In this document: piece after piece, positions 9,262 to 20,500 of the stretch | How positions within the stretch are numbered: position 1 is the stretch's first letter | Layout of the letters: each line of letters starts with the position of its first letter | Program-made: the position numbers and the translations under genes | NCBI GenBank assembly: GCA_019057675.1 | Contig: JAHLWX010000010.1 | Span: forward strand, 1-35,823 | DNA length: 35,823 bases | Direction of reading: 5' to 3' | From: Candidatus Jordarchaeum sp. LHC_1308 | GTDB taxonomy: Archaea; Asgardarchaeota; Jordiarchaeia; Jordiarchaeales; Freyrarchaeaceae | Notes under the pieces: model-generated | Databases searched by the model: none | What the model was told of the DNA's origin: nothing | Seen by the model: only the letters and a program-made list of their open reading frames with translations

Positions 9262-9917
9262 GCGAAGAAGTTGAAGTCAAAATTTTTGAGGAAACACCTG
9301 TCGAGGAACGCCTGGAAAAAATAAGGAAGAAGATAATGAAAGACGCCGAAAAGCAGGCTAGCGAAATACTAGGTGAGGCGCAAGGAAGGGCAGCTAAAGT
9401 CATTGAGGAGGCAGAGAAAAGGGCTGAGAGAAGAGCCAGTGAAATACTGAGAAGAGAGGCCGAAGAAGCGGAAAGGGAGAAGAGAAAAATAATAGCCGAG
9501 GCGAAACTGAGGGCAAGACAGATTGTGACGGCGAGCAAAGAGGAAGGAGTAAGAAGAGTGTTCGAGGAGGCGAGAAAAAGACTTGAAGCGCTAGCGTCTT
9601 CTAAAGAATATGTTCAGGCCCTCGAAAAAATGATTGAAAGAGGCGCACTAGCTTTAGGCGGTGGAAACTTAGAGGTCGTCCTCCCAGAGCAACATGCGAA
9701 CATCGATTTAAACTTGGAAAAAATAGCGGAAGAGGTGAGCAAAAGATTAGGAGTAAAAACAAAGCTGGAAAAAGCGAGGGAAACAGTATACGCAACAGGC
9801 GGTGTAATAATACGGAAAAGCGACGGAAGCTTGCTGATAGACAACACGTTCGAAACAATTTTAGAAAGAGAGGAAAAAAACCTTAGGACAAAAATAGCCA
9901 AAATACTTTTTACTTAA
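9258..9917 (+). CDS. atpE: A/V-type ATP synthase subunit E
   Basis: N-terminal stalk coiled coil plus C-terminal globular domain ending ATGGVIIRKSDGSLLIDNTFETILEREEKNLRTKIAKILF. Confidence 0.9.
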   Translation: MSEEVEVKIFEETPVEERLEKIRKKIMKDAEKQASEILGEAQGRAAKVIEEAEKRAERRASEILRREAEEAEREKRKIIAEAKLRARQIVTASKEEGVRRVFEEARKRLEALASSKEYVQALEKMIERGALALGGGNLEVVLPEQHANIDLNLEKIAEEVSKRLGVKTKLEKARETVYATGGVIIRKSDGSLLIDNTFETILEREEKNLRTKIAKILFT

Positions 9918-10071
9918 CCATTTTTAAATTTGAAAACTATCCTTGAAGGAGAAGCTGAGAACAACTTTATTATTTTTTAAGCTGAAGTTGAAAAGCAGAG
10001 TTATAAAAAGCTGCGAATTTACTTTGAAATTTTCAGAAAAACAAAAAAGAGTAGAGTAGTTATTTTTTATT

Positions 10072-10404
10072 TTACATCAGCATGAATGCAATGACTAACC
10101 CGTAAATTGCGATAGCTTCTATGAACACTATGTATATCATCGTTCTGCCGAACATTTCGGGTCTCTCTGCTATTGCTCCTATGGCTGCAGCGCCTGCAGT
10201 TCCCATGCCTATACCTGCTCCTAAGCCCGCGGTTCCTATGGCTACCCCGGCGCCGAGTTTTCCTAACCCGCTTTCAAGGGATGGCTGAATAAATGTCAAA
10301 GTTTCTTGTGCGAGTACAAGAGAAGTAGCGTATGCTAAGGCTATCGCTAAAACCGCTACTGCGATTTGTAGTAGGATCATTCGTTTTAGCAGTGGGTTTG
10401 CCAT
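10072..10404 (-). CDS. atpK: A-type ATP synthase subunit K (proteolipid) with N-terminal signal-like helix
   Basis: Gly/Ala-rich c-subunit hairpin GAGVAIGTAGLGAGIGMGTAGAAAIGAIAERPEMFG...IVFIEAIAIYGLVIAFML with the ion-binding Glu; preceded by a signal-like TM. Confidence 0.93.
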   Translation of the reverse strand: MANPLLKRMILLQIAVAVLAIALAYATSLVLAQETLTFIQPSLESGLGKLGAGVAIGTAGLGAGIGMGTAGAAAIGAIAERPEMFGRTMIYIVFIEAIAIYGLVIAFMLM

Positions 10405-10423
10405 TTCATCACCTCTTGAGGTT

Positions 10424-11500
10424 TTATGGAGTTATTACTATTAGCTCGCGTATCGTTGTCGGGTTCACGCTTTCACTTTTCCCTACGAGTATTATTTTAA
10501 TGTTTCGTAGCTCGTAATATTTGAGGTCTAGGTAGGCGAGTACCGTGCCTATGTGGAATGGGTAGCCTATCACAGAGAGGAATGTTGTCTGAAGGTAGTA
10601 TTCTTCGAAGGCGTGTTCAACCGACGTTAGGGTTGGGCTTTTTTCGTATGCTTCTTTAACCCTGTGAGCGAGCTCCCTATAGGGTGTTGCGGCTAGCATG
10701 TTTAAAGCTTCTTCTAGGTTTCGCATGGCGAGCAAATTTCTTGCTATTAGATACACTCGATGTGAGACAGGTATTAGCATTTCTTCAATTATCTGTGGTT
10801 CAACCCCTTGTAGCTTTGCCCTTATGACTGTCATAATGTTTGTTAGGTCGATCCGTAACCCGAAAAAATAACGAGCATACCTTTGGTCAACGTTGTCAAG
10901 GTATCTTCTCATTGTTTTCCAGATTTCGTCGTAAAAGTATTTGTCGAGCTCTGCTTCGAGAGACATTGTCGACCTTGTTGCCTCGTACCTTTGAAGTGCT
11001 TCTTGGAGACGGCGGCGGAGATAGGAGTCGGAGATCTTATCTACTAGTTGAGGGATACTCTGCACTGCTAGGAGACGCTCGTATTCCTCGCCTTCCTCAG
11101 GCGTTAAAGCAACGAGGTGTTTTCGAACATGATCTCTCGGCTCGCCGCTGTGTACAACTCTTATTATGGCTTTTAAGTTTCGGTAATAATAGGATCCATT
11201 CACATATTTTAAGACGAAGTCTCCAATATTTTTAGGTAAGCTTTTTGTTATGGATTTTACTTCTTTCGCGTATATCTGTCTCAGTGCTGCGTCTACTTCC
11301 TCCATGTCTATTGGGGGTTGCAATGCAACCCTTGACAGCTCGTCCCAGTATGGGGTTGCGCCCAAGAACCTTACGGCTTCATCTAGGTCTGACGCTTGAA
11401 TTAGCCTCTCGTACTGGGAGATAGTAAGCATTTTCGATTTGAGTCCTTTCACTCTAGCGTTTGCGAACGCGTAGTTTTTTGGACCTTTAATGAAAGACAT
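10424..11500 (-). CDS. atpC: A-type ATP synthase subunit C
   Basis: YAFANARVKGLKSKML...ANARVK-type start typical of AC39/NtpC; ends FHIGTVLAYLDLKYYELRNIKIILVGK. Confidence 0.92.
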   Translation of the reverse strand: MSFIKGPKNYAFANARVKGLKSKMLTISQYERLIQASDLDEAVRFLGATPYWDELSRVALQPPIDMEEVDAALRQIYAKEVKSITKSLPKNIGDFVLKYVNGSYYYRNLKAIIRVVHSGEPRDHVRKHLVALTPEEGEEYERLLAVQSIPQLVDKISDSYLRRRLQEALQRYEATRSTMSLEAELDKYFYDEIWKTMRRYLDNVDQRYARYFFGLRIDLTNIMTVIRAKLQGVEPQIIEEMLIPVSHRVYLIARNLLAMRNLEEALNMLAATPYRELAHRVKEAYEKSPTLTSVEHAFEEYYLQTTFLSVIGYPFHIGTVLAYLDLKYYELRNIKIILVGKSESVNPTTIRELIVITP

Positions 11501-11589
11501 CTTATATCACCGGCTCCTCCAAATGAAGATGAAGACCACCTAGTAACCCGGCTTCAAATAGCCAGCCTGACTCTTAAAAAAATTTTTAT

Positions 11590-11991
11590 TCATTTTTCAC
11601 GTGAGCAACAATCCGACAGTTTTTGTGGCTCGCCGAGATCACCTTCAGCCTCTCGTTGCTGAGCTCTTAACAGCTCAAGTATGTCTCTTGAAGCTTTTCT
11701 GCGCCTGTCCGCCTCCTCGTGTTTTACGTTTTCGACTAATGGTTTTTTGGCGAACGACCCACCAACTCTCTCTCTTCTCTCTAGCACCTGAATAACTTTG
11801 TAGGTGTTGTACACTCCGATCCCAAATCCAAGAAACGCTCCGATAAATACCGAGAAAGGCGCAATCCATGGAATCTGCTTCCCCAAATATTGTCCTATGT
11901 AAGCGCCGGCGACGACCATTACAGGTATTTCGCTACCCACCATAATCCAGCGCCCAACGCTGCCAACATTTGGCCTACCTGCCTTTGACAA
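11590..11991 (-). CDS. AtpZ/AtpI-like two-TM protein with charged tail, in line with atpC-atpK
   Basis: MVGSEIPVMVVAGAYIGQYLGKQIPWIAPFSVFIGAFLGFGIGVYNTYKVIQ resembles the AtpZ-type hairpin (GxxxGxxLD...GxxxGxxxGxxNxY). Confidence 0.6.
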   Translation of the reverse strand: MSKAGRPNVGSVGRWIMVGSEIPVMVVAGAYIGQYLGKQIPWIAPFSVFIGAFLGFGIGVYNTYKVIQVLERRERVGGSFAKKPLVENVKHEEADRRRKASRDILELLRAQQREAEGDLGEPQKLSDCCSREK

Positions 11992-12059
11992 TGTAGACCC
12001 CCTTTAGGAATAAAATAATCGTTTATTTCATTTAAACATTGTTTTCTCTCTAAATCTCT

Positions 12060-12805
12060 GAAAAGGGCGAAGACTTTAGAAGAAGCGGAAAGTTTGCTGT
12101 TATCGGTCTACCCTTGCCACATAAATGAGCTTAGAAGGATGAAGAATTTTAACCCTGAGCTTAAAGAGAAAATTGTCCTGAGGGCGAGGTTGTTTTGTAG
12201 CCACGCAGTAAGCCATAACGACATGACTCCTCTGCCTTAACGAAGTTGAAGTTCAAACATAAGGACTTGATTGAGCTTATAGAGCTGAGATGAAGGGAAC
12301 GACAGGGCTATAGTGAAAAACGACCAGTTGTAAAAAGCGTTTTTATTCTGTCATCAAGGCATTGGAGAAGTTTCCTGAAATTTTCCTTTATTTTAGATGG
12401 CTGTATGAGTTGTGAAGACACGACAGGCGGAATGCTCAGATATCTCTCTAGGAGATGCATAGGCGTTTGGAGAGAACGGAGAAACCGAGTCTTTCCTTAT
12501 TCATAAATCGTAGCGGAATGGGCGAGAAAGCCCTTAACCTTGCCCTATCTGAGAGGCTCATTAAGAAGGAAGTGAAGGCGGTTGACCCAAAAGTCGTGGT
12601 AGGGTCTCAGAGATACATTTTAACCAAGAAAAGAAGGTATGTTAGAGGCACCAAAAAATGGTATGTGTTTCACGCTATACGAGCCATCACGAGCTTCATA
12701 TCAAAGGACGAAAGATGGCTTCCCTTGCTAAATATTTGGGTCGAGTTTCTGGTTAAGCCCCAAATCATTACGTGTGGAACTGTTGGAAAACATTTCTGCA
12801 CTTAG
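12060..12805 (+). pseudogene. Decayed coding region, origin unclear
   Basis: Protein-like fragments in shifting frames broken by stops: KRAKTLEEAESLLLSVYPCHINELRRMKNFNPELKEKIVLRARLFCSHAVSHNDMTPLP*, TKLKFKHKDLIELIELR*, FYSVIKALEKFPEIFLYFRWLYEL*, and the 12455 ORF. Confidence 0.4.
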
Positions 12806-13036
12806 CGATGCCGATCATTAAGTTGTTATTGGAGCGACTGAACAAGTACACTTTTACACGTTGGAGTTCTGTAACTGAGACTCCTTTAAACCCGGTATTG
12901 ATGCGTCAGGGAGCTGTGTATCAAAAGCTAAATTAAACTGGAGGCTTCCGAAAAAAATAAACTTTAAAAGGTTATTTTAAGTTATTGAGGGGCTACAGTG
13001 TGTCGAGAGAAGTTTTTAGTTGGGGGGAGTATTTAA

Positions 13037-16000
13037 ATGGACAGGTTCAGGGGCGATGAAGGGGCTAAGCGTTCCTTGGATAAGGCTAACAAGTTGTTTA
13101 GTAAGGGGAGAGAAGCTGAGGCGAGGGGAGACGTTAAAGAGGCAAGTAGAAGATTCAAGGAGGCAAGCGATATTTACGCTTCTATTGGCGAAAGAAGTGC
13201 TTTTGTTGATTCTGAGTTTCTTAGGGGTCACTGCATTGCTTTTCAGGCATTGTCCGAACGGGCTGTTGACAAGTTTAGAGGATTAATCGAGGAGGCTATT
13301 GGGGTGATCAATGAGGTTAGAAAGAACTACATTAAGGATTACACGTCAAGAGGGGTAGAGAGGGATGTGTGGATAAGTTATTGTGTGAATTTCATTAACG
13401 CTTTAAGAATCCTTCTGGAGGAGGATGTTCCAGCTAAGAGAGAGACGTGTATGCGGCTTATAGGGGAAGGGGAGACGTGTGTTGAGTGGTTGGAGAGACT
13501 TGAAGAGAGCGAGAAAGCAGGGTTTCTCCTTTTCTGGATCGGATTCGCGTGTGTGAGGAGCGCACCGTGGTTTGAGAAAGGAGAGATGGTGGATGTGCTG
13601 CGAAAAGCAGCGGAGAGTTTTAGTAAAGCTAAGAAGTTCTTTGAGGCTGCTAGACGGCCTCGTCCCTACCTTTGCCTTGAAATGATGCAGGAAATGTGTG
13701 ACGTGAAGCTCGCGTTGGAGGAGCAGAGCTCTGTCCAGTTGAAGACCTTAACCGTTGAGCCTAAGGAGGAGCGATGCAGGAAAATTCACGGTTACAATCT
13801 TGCATTGATGGAGTTGTATTCAGCCGTGAAAGAAAGGTTTTTCGCTGAAAAGCAACGAAGGACGTATAGCGCATTGGGCAGTGCTAGAGAGACGGCCAAG
13901 TGGCTTGAAGGAGTAGGGGACTGCGGTTTAGCGGCGGACGCATACTTTTTATTGGCGAAGGCATGCTACGAGGCTTTCAAGATGACCTTGTCAAATAAGA
14001 GGAAAAGAGAACTGTTGGAGGAGTGCTACGAGGCGCTGAAAAAAGCGTACATGTATGCGAGAGCCCAGATGAAAGTCGATGTTGCTGTAAAGGCCCTCAT
14101 CACGATGACGAGAGTGATAGGGGAGTACGTTAAATTAGTTGATAGTAATGCATTGAAGATTAAGCTGGTTAGGGAAGGAGCTTCCTATAGCCGGGAGGCT
14201 TTAGATGAAGTGAGAAAACTACCTGAGGATGTAATGTTTATTGGTGAATTTTACGGTAGTGTTGCCAACTACTTGACGGCGGCGGCTGAAGTTGAGGTGA
14301 ATGAGGGAGGAAGAAGAGATCTTTTGGAAAAAGCTATAGAGTATGGCGAGGTGTCGCTGGAGTATGAGGAGGAGAGCAAGAGAAAGGGAGATTACATGTA
14401 CTGTTTGGCTGAAGCATACTATATGCTCGGTAAAAGTGGACAGGCAGGCGCGTTTGAGAAGGCTGTAGAAATAGTTAAGAAAGCACGTGAAGGCTTTATT
14501 TCTGCTGAGGATTTGGTAGGCACTGTTAGGTCATTTATGCTTTCAGGGGACATTCAGAGAGAAATATGGAGACAGAAAAGAGGAGGGGAAGGATACTTGA
14601 GAGCTCGACAGGAGTATCTGGAGGCTGCGAGGATAGCTGCAGGCATGGATTGGAAGGAGATGGAGGGGGAAGCATTAGTTAAACTAGCGGAGCTTGAAGA
14701 CGAAAAAGGCAACTATGTGCAGGCATCTGAATACTACGTTCAGGCTCTCGAGAAGTTTAACAGAGTGGCTGAGGGGGGAGGGGAAGATGCAAAGGAAAGG
14801 ATGAAAATCATTGAGGCAAGGATTAGTATCGAGAAGGGTAAAGAGCTGCTGAAAAGCCGGCTTTCTGAGGCAGCATACTACTTTAGGAGAGGAAGCGAGT
14901 TGTTACTGAGGGAGAACAAGTATGACGCCGTGTTCTACCAGTCCTTGAGTGAGTTCCTAGAGGCAGAGGAAATGAGCGTGGATAAGCCGCGTGAAGCGTT
15001 GGAATTGTTGAAGACGGCAAGCGAACGACTTAAGATGCTAAGGGAAATAGGAGACAATAAAAGGGCCGTGGCCCTCTTGAGTCTGTGTAGAGGGAAGGAG
15101 CATTTAGAGGAGGGGTTAGCCTTATATGCTGAGGGTTCATATTCACCTGCACTCGTTAAATTTTCTATGGCAGCGAAGGCATTAGGGGAAGCGGCGGAGC
15201 TTGGGGAATGGGACTGGGAGAGGGCGGAGGGTTACGTGTTCTTCGCGCAAGGCTTGGAGCGGTTTATTAGAGGTCAATTGGGGGCTCGTGATGAATACCT
15301 AGAAGCTGCTGGTCTTTTTAGAGAAAGCGCCAAGAAGTTTGTGACCAGCAAGATGAGGAATACGGCCCTCGGGTTTACTGATTTATGCTACGGGTGGCAT
15401 AAGTTTTCAGAGTATTTTGAAGAAGAGAAAGAAAGAGGGGACAGTTATATTGAGACTAGAACACATTTCGAGAGAAGCTTGAATTTCTTCGTAGAAGCTG
15501 GACTGAGCAATTATGCTAAGTATGTCGAGGGATTAGAGCACTTTCTTGACGGAGAGAGATATGTAAAGAAACTAGAGGAGGCTGACGAGAGGTATTATTC
15601 GCTTGCCGAGGAGAGCTATAATAAGGCTAGGGAAATATTTTCGGATGCGGGTTATGTTGGACTTGAAAGGGAAGTTGAAGAAAGGATTCAAGAGCTGAGG
15701 GAGAGAGAGGCAAAAAGAAGGTATCTAGAAAGCGTTATTGGTGATGATAAGGAGACTAAGGAAAGTTTAAGAGACGGGTTCGTTGCCGTAAAGTTTAACG
15801 AGCCAGCAGATATGAGCCTTTTCAGGGTAGGGGATAAGATCACGGTTAATATGGATTTTGTAAATATTGGGGATGCACCAGCTACTCTGGAAAGGTTGGA
15901 AAATGCAGTCCCTCAAGAGTTCAAGCTTGTAGGCAAAACAGCAGAAACAGTCAAAGGTGGAGATATAGTCCTCGGGAGAAAGCTAGCTCCTTGGGAAAAG

Positions 16001-16138
16001 ATTAGCCTAGAGATAAAAATTGTGGCGGAGAAGAAGCAAGAGGTGAAATACCAGCCAGTTGTAATATTCAGGGATAACAAAAACAGGAAAAGATACTTTA
16101 AGCCAAAGCCAATTTTAATATTGGTTAGTGAGGGTTAG
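13037..16138 (+). CDS. Giant TPR/alpha-solenoid protein with C-terminal beta-sandwich-like domain
   Basis: 1033 aa; repeated A-x-x-Y/F helical hairpins typical of TPR; C-terminal VGDKITVNMDFVNIGDAPATLERLENAVP...LAPWEKISLEIKI resembles CARDB/DUF11-like domains. Confidence 0.85.
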   Translation: MDRFRGDEGAKRSLDKANKLFSKGREAEARGDVKEASRRFKEASDIYASIGERSAFVDSEFLRGHCIAFQALSERAVDKFRGLIEEAIGVINEVRKNYIKDYTSRGVERDVWISYCVNFINALRILLEEDVPAKRETCMRLIGEGETCVEWLERLEESEKAGFLLFWIGFACVRSAPWFEKGEMVDVLRKAAESFSKAKKFFEAARRPRPYLCLEMMQEMCDVKLALEEQSSVQLKTLTVEPKEERCRKIHGYNLALMELYSAVKERFFAEKQRRTYSALGSARETAKWLEGVGDCGLAADAYFLLAKACYEAFKMTLSNKRKRELLEECYEALKKAYMYARAQMKVDVAVKALITMTRVIGEYVKLVDSNALKIKLVREGASYSREALDEVRKLPEDVMFIGEFYGSVANYLTAAAEVEVNEGGRRDLLEKAIEYGEVSLEYEEESKRKGDYMYCLAEAYYMLGKSGQAGAFEKAVEIVKKAREGFISAEDLVGTVRSFMLSGDIQREIWRQKRGGEGYLRARQEYLEAARIAAGMDWKEMEGEALVKLAELEDEKGNYVQASEYYVQALEKFNRVAEGGGEDAKERMKIIEARISIEKGKELLKSRLSEAAYYFRRGSELLLRENKYDAVFYQSLSEFLEAEEMSVDKPREALELLKTASERLKMLREIGDNKRAVALLSLCRGKEHLEEGLALYAEGSYSPALVKFSMAAKALGEAAELGEWDWERAEGYVFFAQGLERFIRGQLGARDEYLEAAGLFRESAKKFVTSKMRNTALGFTDLCYGWHKFSEYFEEEKERGDSYIETRTHFERSLNFFVEAGLSNYAKYVEGLEHFLDGERYVKKLEEADERYYSLAEESYNKAREIFSDAGYVGLEREVEERIQELREREAKRRYLESVIGDDKETKESLRDGFVAVKFNEPADMSLFRVGDKITVNMDFVNIGDAPATLERLENAVPQEFKLVGKTAETVKGGDIVLGRKLAPWEKISLEIKIVAEKKQEVKYQPVVIFRDNKNRKRYFKPKPILILVSEG

Positions 16139-16143
16139 AGAGG

Positions 16144-16548
16144 TTGATATACGCTTTATGGATCATGGGCAAGAATGGTGAAAGCATTTTCTTTAATTCT
16201 TATGAAGAAAAAATGGAAGAAATTAGCAAAAATTACGAAGTGGTGAGTGGGCTTCTAGCAGCAATTAAAATGTTTGCCAAGGATGTTTCAGGGGAGGAGG
16301 CGTCTTGGATTACTCTCGAAGACAAGACCTTCATGTATAAAGCGGTGAAGGAGGTCTATTTTATACTATATGTAAGCGAGGAGGAGAAGGTGGATGACGT
16401 GTTTGACAAGTTAGAGGAGGCTTATATTACCGCTGAAAACAAAGAAGAAGTAGCCAAAAAAGTTAATGAAATAATCATGAGACACAACAGGAGGAGACAA
16501 TTAGACGAGCTTGGTGACATACTTCGAAAGGTTGGTGGACTTCCCTAA
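16144..16548 (+). CDS. Small longin/roadblock-like (profilin-like fold) protein
   Basis: ALWIMGKNGESIFFNSYEEKMEEISKNYEVVSGLLAAIKMFAKDVSGEEASWITLEDKTFMYKAVKEVYFILYVSEEEKVDDVFDKLEEAY matches the longin strand/helix pattern. TTG start 6 nt after the TPR gene stop. Confidence 0.5.
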   Translation: MIYALWIMGKNGESIFFNSYEEKMEEISKNYEVVSGLLAAIKMFAKDVSGEEASWITLEDKTFMYKAVKEVYFILYVSEEEKVDDVFDKLEEAYITAENKEEVAKKVNEIIMRHNRRRQLDELGDILRKVGGLP

Positions 16549-16717
16549 AACGTATAAAAGATGACGGGATGTGATGCGGCAATGATCTTCTATCAGAAAG
16601 TTTTGTTGAAAAAGTAGATTTTTGGTGCTTTTTCTAGGCGGAAAACCAAAAAGTAAAAAAGAGGACGACCATGAAAGATTGGAAGTAGCATATTAAAGCT
16701 TAAAGGAGAAGGGGACA

Positions 16718-17545
16718 GTGATGGTCGAGGAAATTCTTCGAAGGGCAAGAGAACTTGAAGAGAATGGGTTACGTGAGGAGGCGGAGAAAAAATACATTGA
16801 AGCCGTTAAAGAGGTTGAAAAAGAGGTGAGTGATTTTCTTGGTGAAGTCTACTTGGAGGTGGGGCTTTTCTATACTAGGCATGAAGAGCTCGAGAAGGCT
16901 CTTGAGTTTTACAAGAAGAGCTTAAGTTTCTATGAAGGGAGGGGGAATGAAGAGGGGGTTGCAGACGCTGCCTACAACCTATGCGTTACGTATCTTGAAA
17001 TGGGCGAGTATGATGAAGCAGAAAAATACGGGATGAAGGCTATTGAAATTTATCGAAAAAGGGGGTTGAAGGAGGGGGTTGCAGACGCGGCTTATGCTTT
17101 GGGACTAGTTTACATTGGAAAGGCGGATATAGAAAAAGGAATCGAGTTTCTCAAAGGGGCGCTTAGCATTTATAACGAGGAGGGAAATGACGATGCTGCA
17201 AGCAGCGTCCTCTTAGATATAGGTGAGGCATACTACAGGTTGGAAGAGACCGACAGTGCTATTGAGCATTACCTGAAGGCATTGATGATCCTTGAGAAGG
17301 TAGGGGATAAGCTGACAAGCGCATACCTCATCAAGCGAATTGGTGACGCCTACGGTGACAAGGGCGATATGCGCAAAATGATTGATAGTTATTTGAGAGC
17401 GGCGCAGATCTACGCAAAGGAAGGAGACCGCGAGGCGGCTCGAGAAATAGTAGAAGAAATCGAGGAGAACCTATGGGATCTCACGCGTTCAACCCGTAGA
17501 GCAATAGTTAAAAAACTGGATGAGATCAGAGCGCTACTAGAATAA
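16718..17545 (+). CDS. TPR protein (consecutive canonical repeats)
   Basis: Canonical TPRs: EKALEFYKKSLSFYEGRGNEEGVADAAYNLCVTYLEMGEYDEAEKYGMKAIEIY... Confidence 0.92.
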   Translation: MMVEEILRRARELEENGLREEAEKKYIEAVKEVEKEVSDFLGEVYLEVGLFYTRHEELEKALEFYKKSLSFYEGRGNEEGVADAAYNLCVTYLEMGEYDEAEKYGMKAIEIYRKRGLKEGVADAAYALGLVYIGKADIEKGIEFLKGALSIYNEEGNDDAASSVLLDIGEAYYRLEETDSAIEHYLKALMILEKVGDKLTSAYLIKRIGDAYGDKGDMRKMIDSYLRAAQIYAKEGDREAAREIVEEIEENLWDLTRSTRRAIVKKLDEIRALLE

Positions 17546-17563
17546 AGGTTGTTTACTTCCTTG

Positions 17564-20500
17564 TCATTCTCCTATAATTTCGGCTAGCATTTTTAGCCTG
17601 GTCAGCGTGCGCTTTAATCTGGGAAGTTTCTCGTGGATTATCCGTATTCTTTCGAAGTCATCCAGGCTCTCGTCTGAAAGCATTATTTCGAGCTCTTTGA
17701 ACACGGCCCTCACCTCGTTGATCATGGTTCTCATGTAGTAGGCAAGCTCTTGGTCAAGTTCGGGTATGAATGCTTTCCTTTGGAACCGTCTTCTCCTCAC
17801 GAAGTAAGCCCCGACGACTAATGCCAGTACCGATGAAGTGGCGAGAAAGCCGAGCAAGATGTCTTGTGTTGTGGAAGGGGGGTAAAAAACGTAGGGCGAC
17901 TCAGGAGGTGGGGGAAGCACCGTGAACGTGAGCGTCGCAAACGTTGAGGTATGACTGGGGGAATCGGCCCATATTATCAACGTATAGTTTCCGCTTTGCT
18001 TTGTAAGCTCAGTGAAGATTAACGTCGTGTAGTAGCCGTCCTTGTAATGGAAGCACCACATAGGTATGGACGTCCCATTTGGGAGGTTGAACACTGCAAA
18101 TATTGTCAGGTTCTTGTAAACGTCTTCTCCCTCGTTTGAAGTTACGTGAATTAAGAAGTAGATCCTGTCCCCAAGATATATTTTCCCCTCTCTAGGTGTG
18201 CTCATCACTAAATTCAAGTTGAGCTTGTTTGCCATAAGCCACTCGAAGGAATTACATAGTAGCTCGGCGTTATCGTCCTCTTCCACGTGAAAGAGGGAGG
18301 CAAAATCCGAGTCGCCGAACACTAAAACCTTGCCCACCCCATGCGCAGCGCCAGCGATGAAAACCTGTCCTTCAGTTAAAGCAAAGGCGCCCATTGACTC
18401 GTTGACCTCAAAGGTAACTGGTGAATAAAAGATGACCGATGATAACTTGCTAGTGACCGGGTGTTGCTTGAAGCTGGTGAGCGTCAGGTTTCCGGTGATG
18501 CTTGAAGTAGCCTTTATCCCATATGGTTCTATGATCTCATTTATAATTGTGAAGTTTTTAGGCTCAACCATTACGAGGAGACTGCCGCCGCTCTTCACGA
18601 AGAGCTCTATTGATTCCAGCTCCGCTTGGCTAAATGGTAGCTCTGGGTCGCATATTATTAAGGTATCGTACATCATCAGGATTGTCCCGTTGATTTCCTG
18701 CAGGAATGGTATCTCGTCAAGTTCATGCATGCATGAACGGGCGATCCCGTAGAGACTGAAGTATCCGGTGAATATGCTGTCGAGAGATTCCTCAAGGTGC
18801 TCAAAATCTATCAGGTTGTGGGCGCTGTCAAAGAGCATTCTTCCCTGAGGATAAACGACCGTAAATGACACCGACACCGGGCATTCGACTCCATCCAGCG
18901 TCACCTTAATGGCACCACAGTATTCTCCGGGATTTGGAAGGTTGAAGAACCCCAAGGAAGCCGGTAATGTGACTCCTTCAAAGTTTAAGGTTGATGGGGT
19001 CGTAGTGTTTATCGAGATCTCAATGGTTCCGAAGCGATTTACGAATGCCGGCACTATTGACGCAGCGGTCAGCTTAGATGCACCACCCTCAACTGAAATC
19101 CCGACGTTACTCACGTTCCCCGTAGATATCACGGTCAGATTGTAATATGCAAAGTCTATTGGGAAACTGATGGGAAATGGATCATATGGTATTCTCGTCG
19201 GGAACACTGCACTATCAGGTGGAGGCGAGCCTATGAAGATGTTTCTCGCCAAGTAGTTGTCCAGCAGGTAAAACTCCGTTACATTGAGCTGCTGGATGAC
19301 TTCCGTTATGTTTGCAAGGAGCTCGGGGTTTAAGAGGTATTCTAGGGGTAGAAGGGAGAATTCACATGTAACCCATCCCACCGAGTATATGCCGCCACTC
19401 GTCGGACGCCACACGGCATCCAGATTCACAGGCACATGCGGCTGAAGACCTTCAATCTTGAACTCCTCGGCATAATAAACGGTGCTACCATCCCCAGACC
19501 TGTTTGCAAAAAAGAAGACAGAGGCGTTAGCTGCAATACTCCCCACGTTGAGTACCATGCACCTGGAGGCATAGTCTGATCCCAGCTGATGCAGGCGAAC
19601 TATTGATGCGTTGACAATACAGAGGTCGATGACGCTCAGCTGCTCCTCAGCCCCTATAGCCTCTAACAATGCTTCTCGAGCATCCGTCTGGTTGCCTCCG
19701 AAGGAGAGGGCTGCAGTGAATGAGGACGAGTTGCCGGGTTCAAGGCGCTGCGAGAGAAGCCACCTTGCCGCCAGCCCCAAGCCACCAATATATCCTGAAT
19801 TATTATACTCCGAGTTGTTTGAGAAAAGACCCTTCGAGGCGCTACTAAACACCTCGTCTCTTTCTCCTACATCATAACCTACAACAGAGAAGTTCCCTTT
19901 AAAAGCCAGCCACAGAGCTTGATCCTCATTACATGTACTGTTGACTTCCAGAGTCTCCGTTTCGTCGTCGAAAAAGCCATACTCGTATGATGGAGACTCG
20001 CCTAGGAATAGGGAGGGGTTCCAGAAATATGTGAGGTAGACATCTGAGATCGCTTTTTCCCCTACGTTGATGAAGGTCATGGTTACTTTGAAGGCGTTTA
20101 TGGCGTGACTCATAATGTAGTTGCTCCAGCACTCGAAAGCCAAAACTACTAGAAGGCGGTCCACTTGCAGTATGGAAACCAGTTTCTCATAACCGGTGGT
20201 TTCGTTTACATATGAAACGTGGAGTTCTCGCAGTATTTTCCCGGTCGTAAACCACATGGTATCTCCGCCATCATGAGAAACGCCAAATATCCCCTGCAAG
20301 AGGTGGGAAGAGTTGAAGCCTGACGTGTTATTGGAGAGGAGCATGGCAGTGAAGGTTCCGCAACTACCAACCAAGCAGTAGCTTGAAAGATCTGTGCCAT
20401 TAACGAAGAGAGGAGCGGGAGGCAATCCTATGGTGTAAGTTCTCCTATCTAAGTTAAGTGAAATTCCACCCTTGGATTTAAGATAACTGTAAGCGGAGTA

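Noticed and set aside
9930-10070. Hairpins or terminator between convergent atpE and atpK
   Set aside because: T-rich runs exist, but they are common in archaeal spacers and no strong stem was seen.
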